From: JAXHTH01 sp034211115
GTDB taxonomy: Bacteria > Planctomycetota > Phycisphaerae > Phycisphaerales > SM1A02
Reading direction: 5' to 3'
Length of the DNA stretch: 23,166 nt
Assembly: GCA_034211115.1 (NCBI GenBank)
Contig: JAXHTH010000360.1
Coordinates: forward strand, 1 to 23,166
Positions 15,567-22,736 of the stretch are shown in pieces. Under the pieces are notes generated by a model. It was not told where the DNA came from, did no database searches, and saw nothing but the letters and a program-made list of their open reading frames with translations. Position 1 is the first letter of the stretch, and each line of letters opens with the position of its first letter. Both the position numbers and the translations under genes were made by a program.

Positions 15567-15614
15567 TCCCCTCTCTCCGTGCCTCCGTGCCTTCGTGCCT
15601 TCTTTCCCCCTTGC
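15567..15614 (-). repeat. Second inverted octamer-periodic array
   Basis: Plus-strand units CTCCGTGC (twice, 15575-15590), CTTCGTGC, CTTCTTTC and CCCCTTGC follow in 8-nt phase, with TCCCCTCT before them. The reverse complements GCACGGAG and GCACGAAG are the same words as in the two other arrays. Confidence 0.6.
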
Positions 15615-15633
15615 CGCCTCCTGCCTTCCCGCC

Positions 15634-15639
15634 TACGCT
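15634..15639 (+). promoter_or_regulatory. Candidate -10 box of a leaderless promoter
   Basis: TACGCT lies 9 nt before the ATG at 15649; no SD is present. It is weaker than others because the box is GC-rich. Confidence 0.3.
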
Positions 15640-15648
15640 GGCTCGACC

Positions 15649-16395
15649 ATGGCTACCTGCGTCTTCGAACATTCCGACCTGACCGGCATCGATCGACTGG
15701 GCGAGGTGCTGCGCGATCACGGGCAGAGGCTCCAGATCATCCGCGCCCATCGCGAGGAGGCGATCCCCGTCGACCTCGATGGGATCGATGCCATCGTCGT
15801 GTGCGGCGGGCCGCAGTCGCCGCTCGATGACAGCCTGCCCTGGCTGAAGAAGGAGATGGACCTGCTGCGGCTGGCGCACGGGACGTCGCTGCCGATCGTC
15901 GGCATCTGCCTGGGCTGCCAGGTGCTCGCGCGGGCGCTGGGCGGGGAGGTGGCTCTGCTGGAGGATGGCGTCGAGTGGGGGTTTCACGAGATCGAACTCA
16001 CCTCCGGGGGCCGGGAGGATCCGCTCTTCGCCGGCCTGCCCTGGCGAAGCATGCAGCTTTCGGCGCATCGGTATCACGTGAAGGCCGTCCCGCCGGGTGC
16101 GCGGGTGCTCGCGTCCTCGAAGCGCACGCCGATCCAGGCCTGGGGGCTGGGGCTGCGCACCTGCGGCATTCAATACCACCCCGAAGCCTACCCCGAGACG
16201 GTCGAGCGCTGGGCGGACGATGAGCCGGAGACGGTCGAGGAGGCCGGCCTGACGCGCGAACTGCTTCGCCGGCAGCTCGAGGAGCACTATCCCACGTTTG
16301 CCCGCCTCGCCCAGCGTCTGTTCGAGACGATGGCCCTGATGCTGATGCCCGTCGATCGGCGCTACGTGGGGGCGATCAAGGATCTGCATCATTGA
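15649..16395 (+). CDS. Class I glutamine amidotransferase-like protein
   Basis: A 248-residue stand-alone GATase1 domain. The oxyanion and nucleophile region is GICLGCQVLA with Cys87, and the catalytic His177 and Glu179 are in QYHPEAYPE. IVVCGGPQSPLDD (49-61) and the AHRYHV strand (~139-144) fit the GMP-synthase/PuuD-like GuaA-N family used to release ammonia or hydrolyse gamma-glutamyl bonds. No synthetase partner is adjacent, so the acceptor is unknown. The C-terminal ~60 residues (after EAYPETVERWADDEPE) are helical and Arg/Glu-rich. The start at 15649 is chosen for homology; the open frame extends back to 15304 through repeat sequence and is not believed. Confidence 0.85.
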   Translation: MATCVFEHSDLTGIDRLGEVLRDHGQRLQIIRAHREEAIPVDLDGIDAIVVCGGPQSPLDDSLPWLKKEMDLLRLAHGTSLPIVGICLGCQVLARALGGEVALLEDGVEWGFHEIELTSGGREDPLFAGLPWRSMQLSAHRYHVKAVPPGARVLASSKRTPIQAWGLGLRTCGIQYHPEAYPETVERWADDEPETVEEAGLTRELLRRQLEEHYPTFARLAQRLFETMALMLMPVDRRYVGAIKDLHH

Positions 16396-16401
16396 GGGAG
16401 A

Positions 16402-16465
16402 GGCATCAAGGCATCATGGGATCATGGCATCAAGGGAAGAGGGGACTGAGGGACTGAGGGGATCC
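16402..16465 (+). repeat. Octamer-periodic G-rich array of a different word family
   Basis: Six bases after the amidotransferase stop, eight 8-nt units run in phase: GGCATCAA, GGCATCAT, GGGATCAT, GGCATCAA, GGGAAGAG, GGGACTGA (x2), GGGGATCC. The words differ from the array at 14313 but the period and the G-leading purine bias are the same. The remaining ~95 bp to the next gene hold only its candidate -10 box. Confidence 0.65.
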
Positions 16466-16548
16466 GGGGGCCGGCGGCGCGACCTGAAACGCAGCGGAAG
16501 GTCGTGCGGTCACGCCGATGGCCCGGGATGGACCGAGGCGGCGCGCCG

Positions 16549-16554
16549 TATACT
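16549..16554 (+). promoter_or_regulatory. Candidate -10 box of a leaderless promoter, GTG start
   Basis: TATACT ends 6 nt before GTG at 16561. No SD lies near any alternative start in this frame. This placement supports the GTG as the true start codon. Confidence 0.55.
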
Positions 16555-16560
16555 TCGATC

Positions 16561-17199
16561 GTGAGCCACGACGACAACCACACATCGGCGGAGGCGACGG
16601 GCGGGCCGGATGTGCACTGCCCCAACTGCGGCTATTCGCTGCGCGGACTGCCGGGGCTGGTCGTGCGCTGCCCGGAATGCGGGGTGCAGTCGTACATTCC
16701 GGAGCTGATGGCCCGCCGGCGACGCGACTGGGCGGAGAACACGCTCTACAACCTGCTGGGGAACGCGGCGATCACGCTTCCGATCGCCCTGGCGGCGATC
16801 GCCCTCCCGCCCGTGTGGCTGGGACTGCGAAGCCCCCTTGCCATCGCGATCATGACCTGCGGGCTGGCGCTGGTCGGCGTCTGGTTCGGGCTGCTGGGGC
16901 GCATCTTCGGCACGTGCGGAGCGATGGAGGCGATCCGCCTCACGTTCCTCATGCAGGTGCTCGTCTTCTGCTTCGTGGTCTGCGGACTCGTCGCCCCGAT
17001 CAGCATCATCCTGCTTCTGCAAACGGTCGTCAGCGGATTGTCCTTCGATGATGTCACCGGCTTCCTCCGGTGGTTGATCGGCACCGGGCTTGCGGCCGGC
17101 CTGGCGCTCGGCGGATTGCGGTTCTGCCGCTATCTCGACCGCGCCATTGGTCTGCGCTGCATCGCCTGGGAGCTGGAAAGCGGCGGGGAGTACGACTGA
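16561..17199 (+). CDS. Zinc-ribbon integral membrane protein, unknown function
   Basis: A 212-residue protein from GTG at 16561 (VSHDDNHTS). A zinc ribbon at the N-terminus uses C20-x2-C23 (CPNCGYSLRGLP) and C37-x2-C40 (CPECG), followed by hydrophobic segments at about residues 65-87, 92-113, 127-156 and 168-187. The CPNCGYSLRGLP start is a recurrent feature of planctomycete membrane proteins, as far as I know without known function. The upstream ATG at 16504 would add 19 residues before the TATACT box and is not favoured. It converges on the M14 peptidase gene with an 8-bp gap. Sensing or protein-protein contact through the ribbon is only a guess. Confidence 0.75.
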   Translation: MSHDDNHTSAEATGGPDVHCPNCGYSLRGLPGLVVRCPECGVQSYIPELMARRRRDWAENTLYNLLGNAAITLPIALAAIALPPVWLGLRSPLAIAIMTCGLALVGVWFGLLGRIFGTCGAMEAIRLTFLMQVLVFCFVVCGLVAPISIILLLQTVVSGLSFDDVTGFLRWLIGTGLAAGLALGGLRFCRYLDRAIGLRCIAWELESGGEYD

Positions 17200-17207
17200 A
17201 CGCGACC

Positions 17208-18791
17208 TCAGCGCGCGGTCAGATCGAGAGGCGAGCGGACGCGATAGGCGGGAAAGACCTCGCCCGCGGCGATGTGCTCGTCGAAGAAGTTCCACCGCAC
17301 GAGGCCGTCCTCCGACCGCGGCTCGAGCAGGTACACGGCCAGCGTTCCCAATGGCTGGGCGGTGGGCACCATCATTGATCCTCTCGGGAACGTCTCGATC
17401 GCATCGTGCGCTTCGACCTCGAGCATCACCGCGTGGTGTTTCTGGTATTCGCGCTCGGAGCGTTCGATGTTCGTGACGGTATAGGCCCCGACGCGCGCCT
17501 GGCCTTCGAAAGGTCTGACTTCGATGCCGTGCTCTCTCAGCTTGTCGATGACGTTGTCAATCTCCGGGGGCAGGATGTACGCGTACGGTCGGTGCACGCT
17601 CAGCGTGGCCATGAAGCGTCCGATGTGGATGACCTCGTAGTCCTTCTCGATATCGGTCGGCTGGGGGCGGCGCCGGCCCTCGACTTCCTTCATCACCCAG
17701 CCCTTGACGGTCCTCGGCTCGTTGAACGCGATGCGCGTGTGCCGGATTCCCACGCAATCATCGGGTTGGGGATTGAGCCCGGCCGCGATCGTCTCCTTCC
17801 GCGCCGCGGCGTGCCGCTCCATCACGCGCTCCCTGTGCTCGGCGGCGTAGCGCATCACCTCGCGCACGAACTCGCGCGTCGCGATGATGCGGTCCTTGTA
17901 CGGGATATACGCGTGCGCCTCGGAGAGGATGGACATGTGTCCGCGAAGGCCGCAGTAGGGGCCGCTGTAGCGCGCGCCGGCCGAGTAGGTCGCCCAGACC
18001 GTTTGTTCGCGGTTGAAGTTGCCGTAAAAGAAGGTCTCGTACCCCGTGCGGTCACGGAGGCGCTGGGTCACCGCGGGCAGCAGCTCATCGCGCATGAACA
18101 GCAGCGACGGGCGGTGGCAGGAGGGGTTGAGCAGGCCCGCGTAAGTCAGCGCGTTGCGATGATGAGAGCCGTTGGTGGTGTGCGAGTCGATGACGATGTG
18201 CGGGTCCCAGGCGGTGAAGACCTTCACCATCGCCTTCGCCTCCGGCGAATCGAGCTTGACCCAGTCGCGATTGAGATCCAGGTTCTGGGCGTTGGCGCGC
18301 CGGCCCATGCCTTCCTCGGGCCCGACCTGGTTGGGGCGGTTGTCGGTGCTCATCCGGTCGTTGCCATCGGGGTTGTAGATGGGGGCGAGCAGGATGACGA
18401 GATCGTCAAGCAGCGGGTGATCGGGCGTGGTGACGAGTTCGCGGGCGAGCATGAGGAAGGCTTCCTTGCCGCACACTTCGCCGGCGTGGATGTCGGCCCA
18501 GGCGTAGACGACGGGCTTGCCGCTCTGCCGCGCCTGCCCGGGCGTGGTGATCGGCGGGTCGGCGAAGATCGCCAGCGGGAGGGTTCGGCCCTCGAACGAG
18601 CGGCCGAACTCGGTGAGATGCATGATGCCATCGCGGTCATCGTCCACGCGATCGATCCGTTGAAGCAGATCCATCACCTGGGCGTGCGTGGCGGTGGCCC
18701 TGTAGTCGCTCGCCTCGGCCACGGTGAGCAGATCATCCTCGGCCGCGGCGGCCGGGAGGGAAAGAAGCACTATCGCAAGCAGGGTGTGCAT
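17208..18791 (-). CDS. Exported M14-family zinc carboxypeptidase
   Basis: A 527-residue protein from the ATG at 18791. Residues 1-17 form a signal peptide (MHTLLAIVLLSLPAAAA). Zinc ligands are H102 and E105 in DIHAGEVCGKE and H204 in DSHTTNGSHH; substrate-binding NPDG is 140-143 with R175 in LNRDW; the catalytic Glu is E291 in SILSEAHAYIPY. This is an M14 metallocarboxypeptidase hydrolysing C-terminal or peptidoglycan-linked residues outside the cytoplasm. The C-terminal ~200 residues (beta-rich, YEVIHIGRFMATLSV and VTNIERSE) form an accessory domain typical of planctomycete M14 proteins. The longer frame to 19094 overlaps the HD gene and reads through a repeat, so is rejected. No clear SD. 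Confidence 0.88.
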   Translation of the reverse strand: MHTLLAIVLLSLPAAAAEDDLLTVAEASDYRATATHAQVMDLLQRIDRVDDDRDGIMHLTEFGRSFEGRTLPLAIFADPPITTPGQARQSGKPVVYAWADIHAGEVCGKEAFLMLARELVTTPDHPLLDDLVILLAPIYNPDGNDRMSTDNRPNQVGPEEGMGRRANAQNLDLNRDWVKLDSPEAKAMVKVFTAWDPHIVIDSHTTNGSHHRNALTYAGLLNPSCHRPSLLFMRDELLPAVTQRLRDRTGYETFFYGNFNREQTVWATYSAGARYSGPYCGLRGHMSILSEAHAYIPYKDRIIATREFVREVMRYAAEHRERVMERHAAARKETIAAGLNPQPDDCVGIRHTRIAFNEPRTVKGWVMKEVEGRRRPQPTDIEKDYEVIHIGRFMATLSVHRPYAYILPPEIDNVIDKLREHGIEVRPFEGQARVGAYTVTNIERSEREYQKHHAVMLEVEAHDAIETFPRGSMMVPTAQPLGTLAVYLLEPRSEDGLVRWNFFDEHIAAGEVFPAYRVRSPLDLTAR

Positions 18792-18810
18792 CGCAGGTTC
18801 CGATCGGAGT

Positions 18811-18953
18811 TTGAAACGCGGAGGGCCACGGGGGGCCGCGGAGGGGATGATAGAGTGGATCCTGGAACGGCGGCGCGTTTCCGGTGTGTACCGGCGCCGA
18901 GGTTCCCGGCTTCGCCCCTTTCTGCCTGCTCCCCGCGGCCCTCCGCGTTTCAA
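18811..18953. repeat. 23-bp inverted repeat pair between divergent genes
   Basis: The arms 18811-18833 and 18931-18953 are reverse complements at 22 of 23 positions; the left arm opens TTGAAACGCGGAGGGCC. They enclose 97 bp of the space between the divergent M14 and HD-domain genes, and the left arm would be in the M14 leader. The words (ACGCGGAG, GGCCACGG) again follow an 8-nt phase. Confidence 0.75.
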
Positions 18954-18967
18954 TCCCTCTCTCGTGA

Positions 18968-18973
18968 TATGAT
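18968..18973 (+). promoter_or_regulatory. Candidate -10 box of a leaderless promoter
   Basis: TATGAT ends 6 nt before the ATG at 18980. No SD is present. It is among the best-matching examples of this arrangement in the window. Confidence 0.55.
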
Positions 18974-18979
18974 GCCCGC

Positions 18980-19531
18980 ATGACACCGGACGAAGCCAGA
19001 GCGTTGATGCACGAATGGACGGAGAGCGAGGCCCTGCGGGTGCACATGGAGTGCGTCGCCGCCTGCATGGGGGCCTACGCGGACAGGTACGCACCCCGGG
19101 AGAAGGACCGGTGGATCGTCGCCGGCCTGCTGCACGATTTCGATTACGAGCGGCACCCGACGGTCGAGGAGCACCCCTTCAAGGGCGTGGAGTACCTGAA
19201 GGCGAACACCGATCTCGATGATGAGGTGATCCACACGATCCTCGCCCACGCTCCGCACACGGGGGTGCCGCGCGAGTCGATCATGGACAGGTGCATCTTC
19301 GCGGTGGATGAGCTGGCGGGGTTCATCGTCGCCTGCGCCAAGGTCCGCCCCAGCGGCATCGAGGACATGAAGGCGAAGAGCGTGACGAAGAAGCTGAAGG
19401 ACAAGGCCTTCGCCGCCGCCGTCAGCCGCGAGGACATCAACCAGGGAATCGAGGAGCTGGGCGTGGAGCGCAGCGAGCACATCCAGTTGTGCATCGATGC
19501 GATCCGGAAAGCGGTGAGTCTTGAGACTTGA
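18980..19531 (+). CDS. HD-domain phosphohydrolase-like protein
   Basis: A 183-residue cytosolic protein. The HD motif is H52-D53 in GLLHDFDYERHP, with an earlier His at 22 (RVHMECVAACM) and a downstream DEVIHTILAHAPH segment plus D in FAVDELAGF supplying the other metal ligands. It belongs to the small HDIG-like family that hydrolyses nucleotides or phosphate esters; substrate unknown. The C-terminal helices (GIEDMKAKSVTKKLKDKAFAAAVSRED) follow the same family. The final six residues (AVSLET) are encoded by the 7-bp repeat array, so the original C-terminus may have been extended or replaced by repeat growth. Divergent from the M14 gene. Confidence 0.85.
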   Translation: MTPDEARALMHEWTESEALRVHMECVAACMGAYADRYAPREKDRWIVAGLLHDFDYERHPTVEEHPFKGVEYLKANTDLDDEVIHTILAHAPHTGVPRESIMDRCIFAVDELAGFIVACAKVRPSGIEDMKAKSVTKKLKDKAFAAAVSREDINQGIEELGVERSEHIQLCIDAIRKAVSLET

Positions 19532-19569
19532 GTCTTGAGACTTGAGTCGTGAGCGTCGACTCGTGAGAC
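19514..19569 (+). repeat. Heptamer-periodic array overlapping the HD gene end
   Basis: Eight 7-nt units: GTGAGTC, TTGAGAC, TTGAGTC, TTGAGAC, TTGAGTC, GTGAGCG, TCGACTC, GTGAGAC. TTGAGACTTGAGTC is repeated exactly (19521-19534 and 19535-19548). The stop codon of the HD gene (19529-19531) lies inside the array. Confidence 0.8.
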
Positions 19570-19577
19570 CGGGGTGG

Positions 19578-19692
19578 CATGCTTCGTCCCGCCAGGGCGA
19601 AGCATGTTCGTGAACGATGTGCAGGGCGCATGCTTCACCGCTGCGCGGATGAAGCATGGCACCCAACGCTGCGCGGATGAAGCAGGGCACCC
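19578..19692. repeat. REP-like element with two matched hairpins and a direct repeat
   Basis: Hairpin A (19578-19606): CATGCTTCG and CGAAGCATG, extended by CCC/GGG with one bulged base. Hairpin B (19629-19658): CATGCTTCA and TGAAGCATG, extended by CCGC/GCGG with one bulged base. The word GCTGCGCGGATGAAGCA occurs exactly at 19640-19656 and 19668-19684, each followed by a variant of GGGCACCC. The shared outer stem CATGCTTC marks a repeat family related by palindromic arms. Confidence 0.7.
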
Positions 19693-19714
19693 CCCGCACC
19701 GTTTTATTGTGCAT

Positions 19715-21691
19715 TCACCGCGCGCGGGTGCGTGTCGGATGCTGCGCTGTGCGCTCGATCGTCTGCACCGTCGCCGGCGTCTGCTGAGCGTCGAGCACCT
19801 CGCGCACGGTGCGTGCGATCGAGGCGGGGTCGAGGCCGGCCTCCTCGAGCTGCCCGGCCCGCGAGCCCTGGTAGATCCAGCGGAGCGGGATGCCCATGCG
19901 GGTGATGAGCCGCGCGTCGAGGCCGTGCTCGTTGCAGGCGTCGATGACGCACGAGCCGAACCCGCCTTCCACGCCGTGATCCTCGACCGTCACGATCGGG
20001 ATGCGCCGCTCGATGAGCGAGCGGATGAGCTCGATGTCCACCGGCCTGGCGAAGCGGGCGTCGTAGACGTTGATCTTGTACTCGCCGTCCAGGATGTCGA
20101 CGGCCTCCAGGGCGCTGATGGCCATGGTGCCATAGGCGAGGATGGCCGCGTCCGGCCGGTCGCGCTCCAGCAGCGGGCGCGCCCTGCCCATCACGAATGG
20201 GGGACACGGTTCATCCTTCAACCGTTCGTTGACGGTGTCGCGCGGATAGCGGACGACGCTGATGCCGTCCTCGTAGGTGCGCATGAACTCCAGCGCGGCA
20301 CGAAGGGACGGCTCGTCCATGGCCGCGGTGAGCACGATGTTCGGGAAGACGCGCAGGATGCTGATGTCGCAGAAACCGTGATGGATGGCCCCGTCGCCAC
20401 CGACGAGCCCGGCCCGGTCCAGGCACAGTCGCACGGGCAGGCCCTGGAGGGCGACTTCCTGAAACACCTGGTCGAAGGCGCGCTGCAGGAACGTGGAATA
20501 GACCGCGAAGAAGGGTTTGTACCCCGTCTTCGCCAGGCCCGCCATCATGTCCATGGTGTGCGATTCGCAGATGCCCGTGTCCCACGTGCGATCCGGATAC
20601 CTGGGCATGACCTTGACGAGGCCGGTGCCGTCGGGCATGGCCGCGGTGGCCGCGACGACCTGCTCATCGCGGGCCATGAGGTCATCGAGGGCGTCGGCGA
20701 AGGCGCTGGTGAAGCTGCGCCCGCCCTTCTTCAGCTCCGCCTTTCGGCCCTCGACCTTGAAGGGCTTGGGCGAATGGAACGTCGTCGCATCATCCTCGGC
20801 GAACTCGTAGCCCTTGCCCTTGATGGTGTGGGCGTGGAGCACGATCGGGCGATCGAAATCCCTGATTTCCAGCAGCATGTCGATGAGGCTGCGCAAATCG
20901 TGGCCGTCCACGGGCCCGACGGTGAGCAGGCCGAACTTCTCGAACCAGGTGTCGGTGGAGAGTGTGTCCTTGGCGATCTCGCCCATCGTTCGATACATGT
21001 CCTCGATGATGGAGCCGCCGGGAAGCTGGGAGACCACGCCGCGCGCGGTACGCTTGGCCTTCTGGTAGGCCGGGTTGACGCGGATGCGATCGAAATAGGC
21101 GGCGATGGCGCCCTGGGGCCGGGCGATGGACATGCCGTTGTCGTTGAGGACGACGAGGAACTGTCGCTTGAGGGTGCCGGCGTTGTTGAGGCCCTCCATC
21201 GCCACCCCGTTGACGATCGAGGCGTCGCCCACGAAGGCGACGACGCGCCGGCCGTCCGGGTTTTCGTTGGGCTCGAACGCCTCGCCCCGCAGCAGATCGC
21301 CGCGGGCCATTCCCACCGCGGTCGAGATGCCGGTGCCGGCGTGGCCGACGGAGAAGAGATCGTAATCGCTCTCCCGCGGCTCCGGGAAGCCCGCCAGTCC
21401 GTCCTGCTGACGGAGCCGGGGCAGCATCCGGTAGCGACCCGTGAGCAGCTTGTGGGGGTAGCACTGATGGCCCACGTCGAACAGGAGCCGGTCGTGGGCG
21501 AAATCGAACACGTAGTGGAGGGCGATGGTGAGATCGACCACGCCGAGGTTGGGCGCGAGGTGACCGCCCGTCTGGCTCACCTGCTCGCAGATGGCCTGGC
21601 GTATCTCGGCCGCGAGGGTGGGCAGCGAATCGATCGGCAGCGCCTTGAGATCGGCCGGGCCCGTAAGCTGGGGAAGAATCGTCAGTTCCAT
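19715..21691 (-). CDS. dxs: 1-Deoxy-D-xylulose-5-phosphate synthase
   Basis: A 658-residue protein, slightly longer than usual, with an Arg/Thr-rich C-terminal tail of ~25 residues. DXS joins pyruvate and glyceraldehyde 3-phosphate in a thiamine-diphosphate reaction, the first MEP-pathway step. Landmarks: LLFDVGHQCYPHKLLTGR, SVGHAGTGISTAVGMARG, GDASIVNGVAMEGLNNAG (ThDP/Mg site), VGPVDGHD, HTIKGKGYEFAEDD, DTGICESHTMDMMAGLA with the catalytic Glu, and the STFLQRAFDQVFQEVALQGLPV segment. Several motifs differ from classical DXS (GHAGTG for GHSSTS, ESH for EQH), pointing to a divergent branch. AAGGAG lies ~8 nt before the ATG. It follows the polyprenyl synthase gene by 138 bp. Confidence 0.93.
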   Translation of the reverse strand: MELTILPQLTGPADLKALPIDSLPTLAAEIRQAICEQVSQTGGHLAPNLGVVDLTIALHYVFDFAHDRLLFDVGHQCYPHKLLTGRYRMLPRLRQQDGLAGFPEPRESDYDLFSVGHAGTGISTAVGMARGDLLRGEAFEPNENPDGRRVVAFVGDASIVNGVAMEGLNNAGTLKRQFLVVLNDNGMSIARPQGAIAAYFDRIRVNPAYQKAKRTARGVVSQLPGGSIIEDMYRTMGEIAKDTLSTDTWFEKFGLLTVGPVDGHDLRSLIDMLLEIRDFDRPIVLHAHTIKGKGYEFAEDDATTFHSPKPFKVEGRKAELKKGGRSFTSAFADALDDLMARDEQVVAATAAMPDGTGLVKVMPRYPDRTWDTGICESHTMDMMAGLAKTGYKPFFAVYSTFLQRAFDQVFQEVALQGLPVRLCLDRAGLVGGDGAIHHGFCDISILRVFPNIVLTAAMDEPSLRAALEFMRTYEDGISVVRYPRDTVNERLKDEPCPPFVMGRARPLLERDRPDAAILAYGTMAISALEAVDILDGEYKINVYDARFARPVDIELIRSLIERRIPIVTVEDHGVEGGFGSCVIDACNEHGLDARLITRMGIPLRWIYQGSRAGQLEEAGLDPASIARTVREVLDAQQTPATVQTIERTAQHPTRTRAR

Positions 21692-21829
21692 GGCTGCTTC
21701 TCCTTGCCGCGCGCCTCCGTGCGGTCAGGCGTTCGCCGGCCGCCGATCGTGGTCATGAAAGTCGGTGCAGGGATCCTCTCGTGCGCTGCTCACTTCTCGG
21801 CGGCGTCCGGCGTTGATTAAAGCGTATGC
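21692..21829. other. Spacer between polyprenyl synthase and dxs
   Basis: No gene is visible. TTTAAT on the minus strand (21822-21817) could be an AT-rich -10 box for dxs with a leader of ~120 nt, but no -35 supports it. The gap may simply be an intra-operon spacer. Confidence 0.3.
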
Positions 21830-22723
21830 TCATTTGGTACGGATCGCCAGATCGTCACAGAGCTGCCCGAGCGGGCGGGCGGGCTCGCCCAGCGGCCGGA
21901 CCGCCCGATGGGCCTCCTCCCGGAGGCGTCGCACCTCGGCGCGGGAGCGCTGCTCGCCCAGCACGCCGGGATACGTCAGCTTCCCCGCCGTCTGGTCCTT
22001 ACCCGTCGCCTTGCCCACGTGTTCGGCCGGTTGCGACACGTCGATGAGATCGTCGACGATCTGGAACATGAGACCGATGGCCTCGCCGTAGTCGGTGAGC
22101 TGCTGGAGGACGGTCTCGTCGGCCCGGCCGCAGATACCCCCGATGCGGCAGGCGGCGCGGAGCAGGGCCCCCGTCTTGGAGCGATGGATGAGGGTGAGGC
22201 GCTGCTCGTCGGTCAGCTCCTGCGGGAGGCTGCCCAGTGTGTCGTAGACCTGCCCGCTGATCATGGCGGTGGTCGCCGCGGCGAGTTCGCGGGCCAGCCG
22301 GGCCCCGGCCTCCGCGTCCTGCGGGCCCCGGCCGATGAACTCGAAGGCGAGTGACATCATCGCGTCGCCGGCGAGGATGGCCATCGCCTCCCCGGCGTGG
22401 ACATGGAGGGTGGGCCGGCCGCGGCGAAGGTCGTCGTCGTCCATCGCCGGCAGATCGTCATGCACCAGCGAGAAGGCGTGGATGAGCTCCAGCGCGAGGG
22501 CGGGATCGAGGGCGTCACCCCGCCGGCCTCTCGCCGCCTCGCAGCTCAGCAGCACCAGGGCCGGCCGCAGACGCTTGCCCCCGTTCAGCACCGCGTAGCA
22601 GATCGCCTCCTCGAGGATTTCCGGGAGTCGGCGCGACCGGAGGGCCTTGACGAGATGGGCATCGATCTCGTCGATGACGCCCTGCAACACCTCGGATTCG
22701 CATCGATGGGCCACGTCCGTCAC
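21830..22723 (-). CDS. ispA: Polyprenyl (farnesyl/geranylgeranyl) diphosphate synthase
   Basis: About 297 residues from GTG at 22723. Features: GGKRLRP (48-54), the first Asp-rich motif DDLPAMD (89-95) in HAFSLVHDDLPAMDDDDLRRGRPT, the second in FQIVDDLIDVS (220-230), and GKDQTAGKLTYP. These are the catalytic Mg-diphosphate sites of trans-prenyl synthases condensing IPP with allylic diphosphates. HAFSLVHDD resembles E. coli IspA (HAYSLIHDD), favouring C15, but product length is not certain. The open frame extends upstream to 22852, but GTG at 22723 gives the normal length and lies 7 nt after a TACAAT box. It precedes dxs, a common isoprenoid pairing. Confidence 0.9.
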   Translation of the reverse strand: MTDVAHRCESEVLQGVIDEIDAHLVKALRSRRLPEILEEAICYAVLNGGKRLRPALVLLSCEAARGRRGDALDPALALELIHAFSLVHDDLPAMDDDDLRRGRPTLHVHAGEAMAILAGDAMMSLAFEFIGRGPQDAEAGARLARELAAATTAMISGQVYDTLGSLPQELTDEQRLTLIHRSKTGALLRAACRIGGICGRADETVLQQLTDYGEAIGLMFQIVDDLIDVSQPAEHVGKATGKDQTAGKLTYPGVLGEQRSRAEVRRLREEAHRAVRPLGEPARPLGQLCDDLAIRTK

Positions 22724-22730
22724 GGCGTCG

Positions 22731-22736
22731 ATTGTA
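22731..22736 (-). promoter_or_regulatory. Candidate -10 box of a leaderless promoter for the polyprenyl synthase
   Basis: On the minus strand TACAAT ends 7 nt before GTG at 22723. No SD precedes this or the alternative GTG at 22756. The match fixes the start at a GTG and gives a protein of standard length. Confidence 0.5.

Larger units (their letters stand above)
15236..15648. other. Intergenic region with two inverted octamer arrays
   Basis: About 410 bp without a credible gene. Open frames here are Arg/Ser/Pro-rich shadows of the repeats. It contains the arrays at 15444-15483 and 15567-15614 and the candidate -10 box TACGCT (15634-15639) of the next gene. Confidence 0.5.

Noticed and set aside
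15304..15648. N-terminal extension of the glutamine amidotransferase
   Set aside because: The 115 extra residues read through repeat arrays and are Ser/Pro/Arg-rich; family homology begins at MATCVFEHSD.
14313..16465. CRISPR-like arrays
   Set aside because: Units are 8 nt and contiguous, without unique spacers, and no cas gene is nearby.
18792..19094. N-terminal extension of the M14 peptidase
   Set aside because: It overlaps the HD gene, runs through the inverted repeat and would bury the signal peptide at residue 102.
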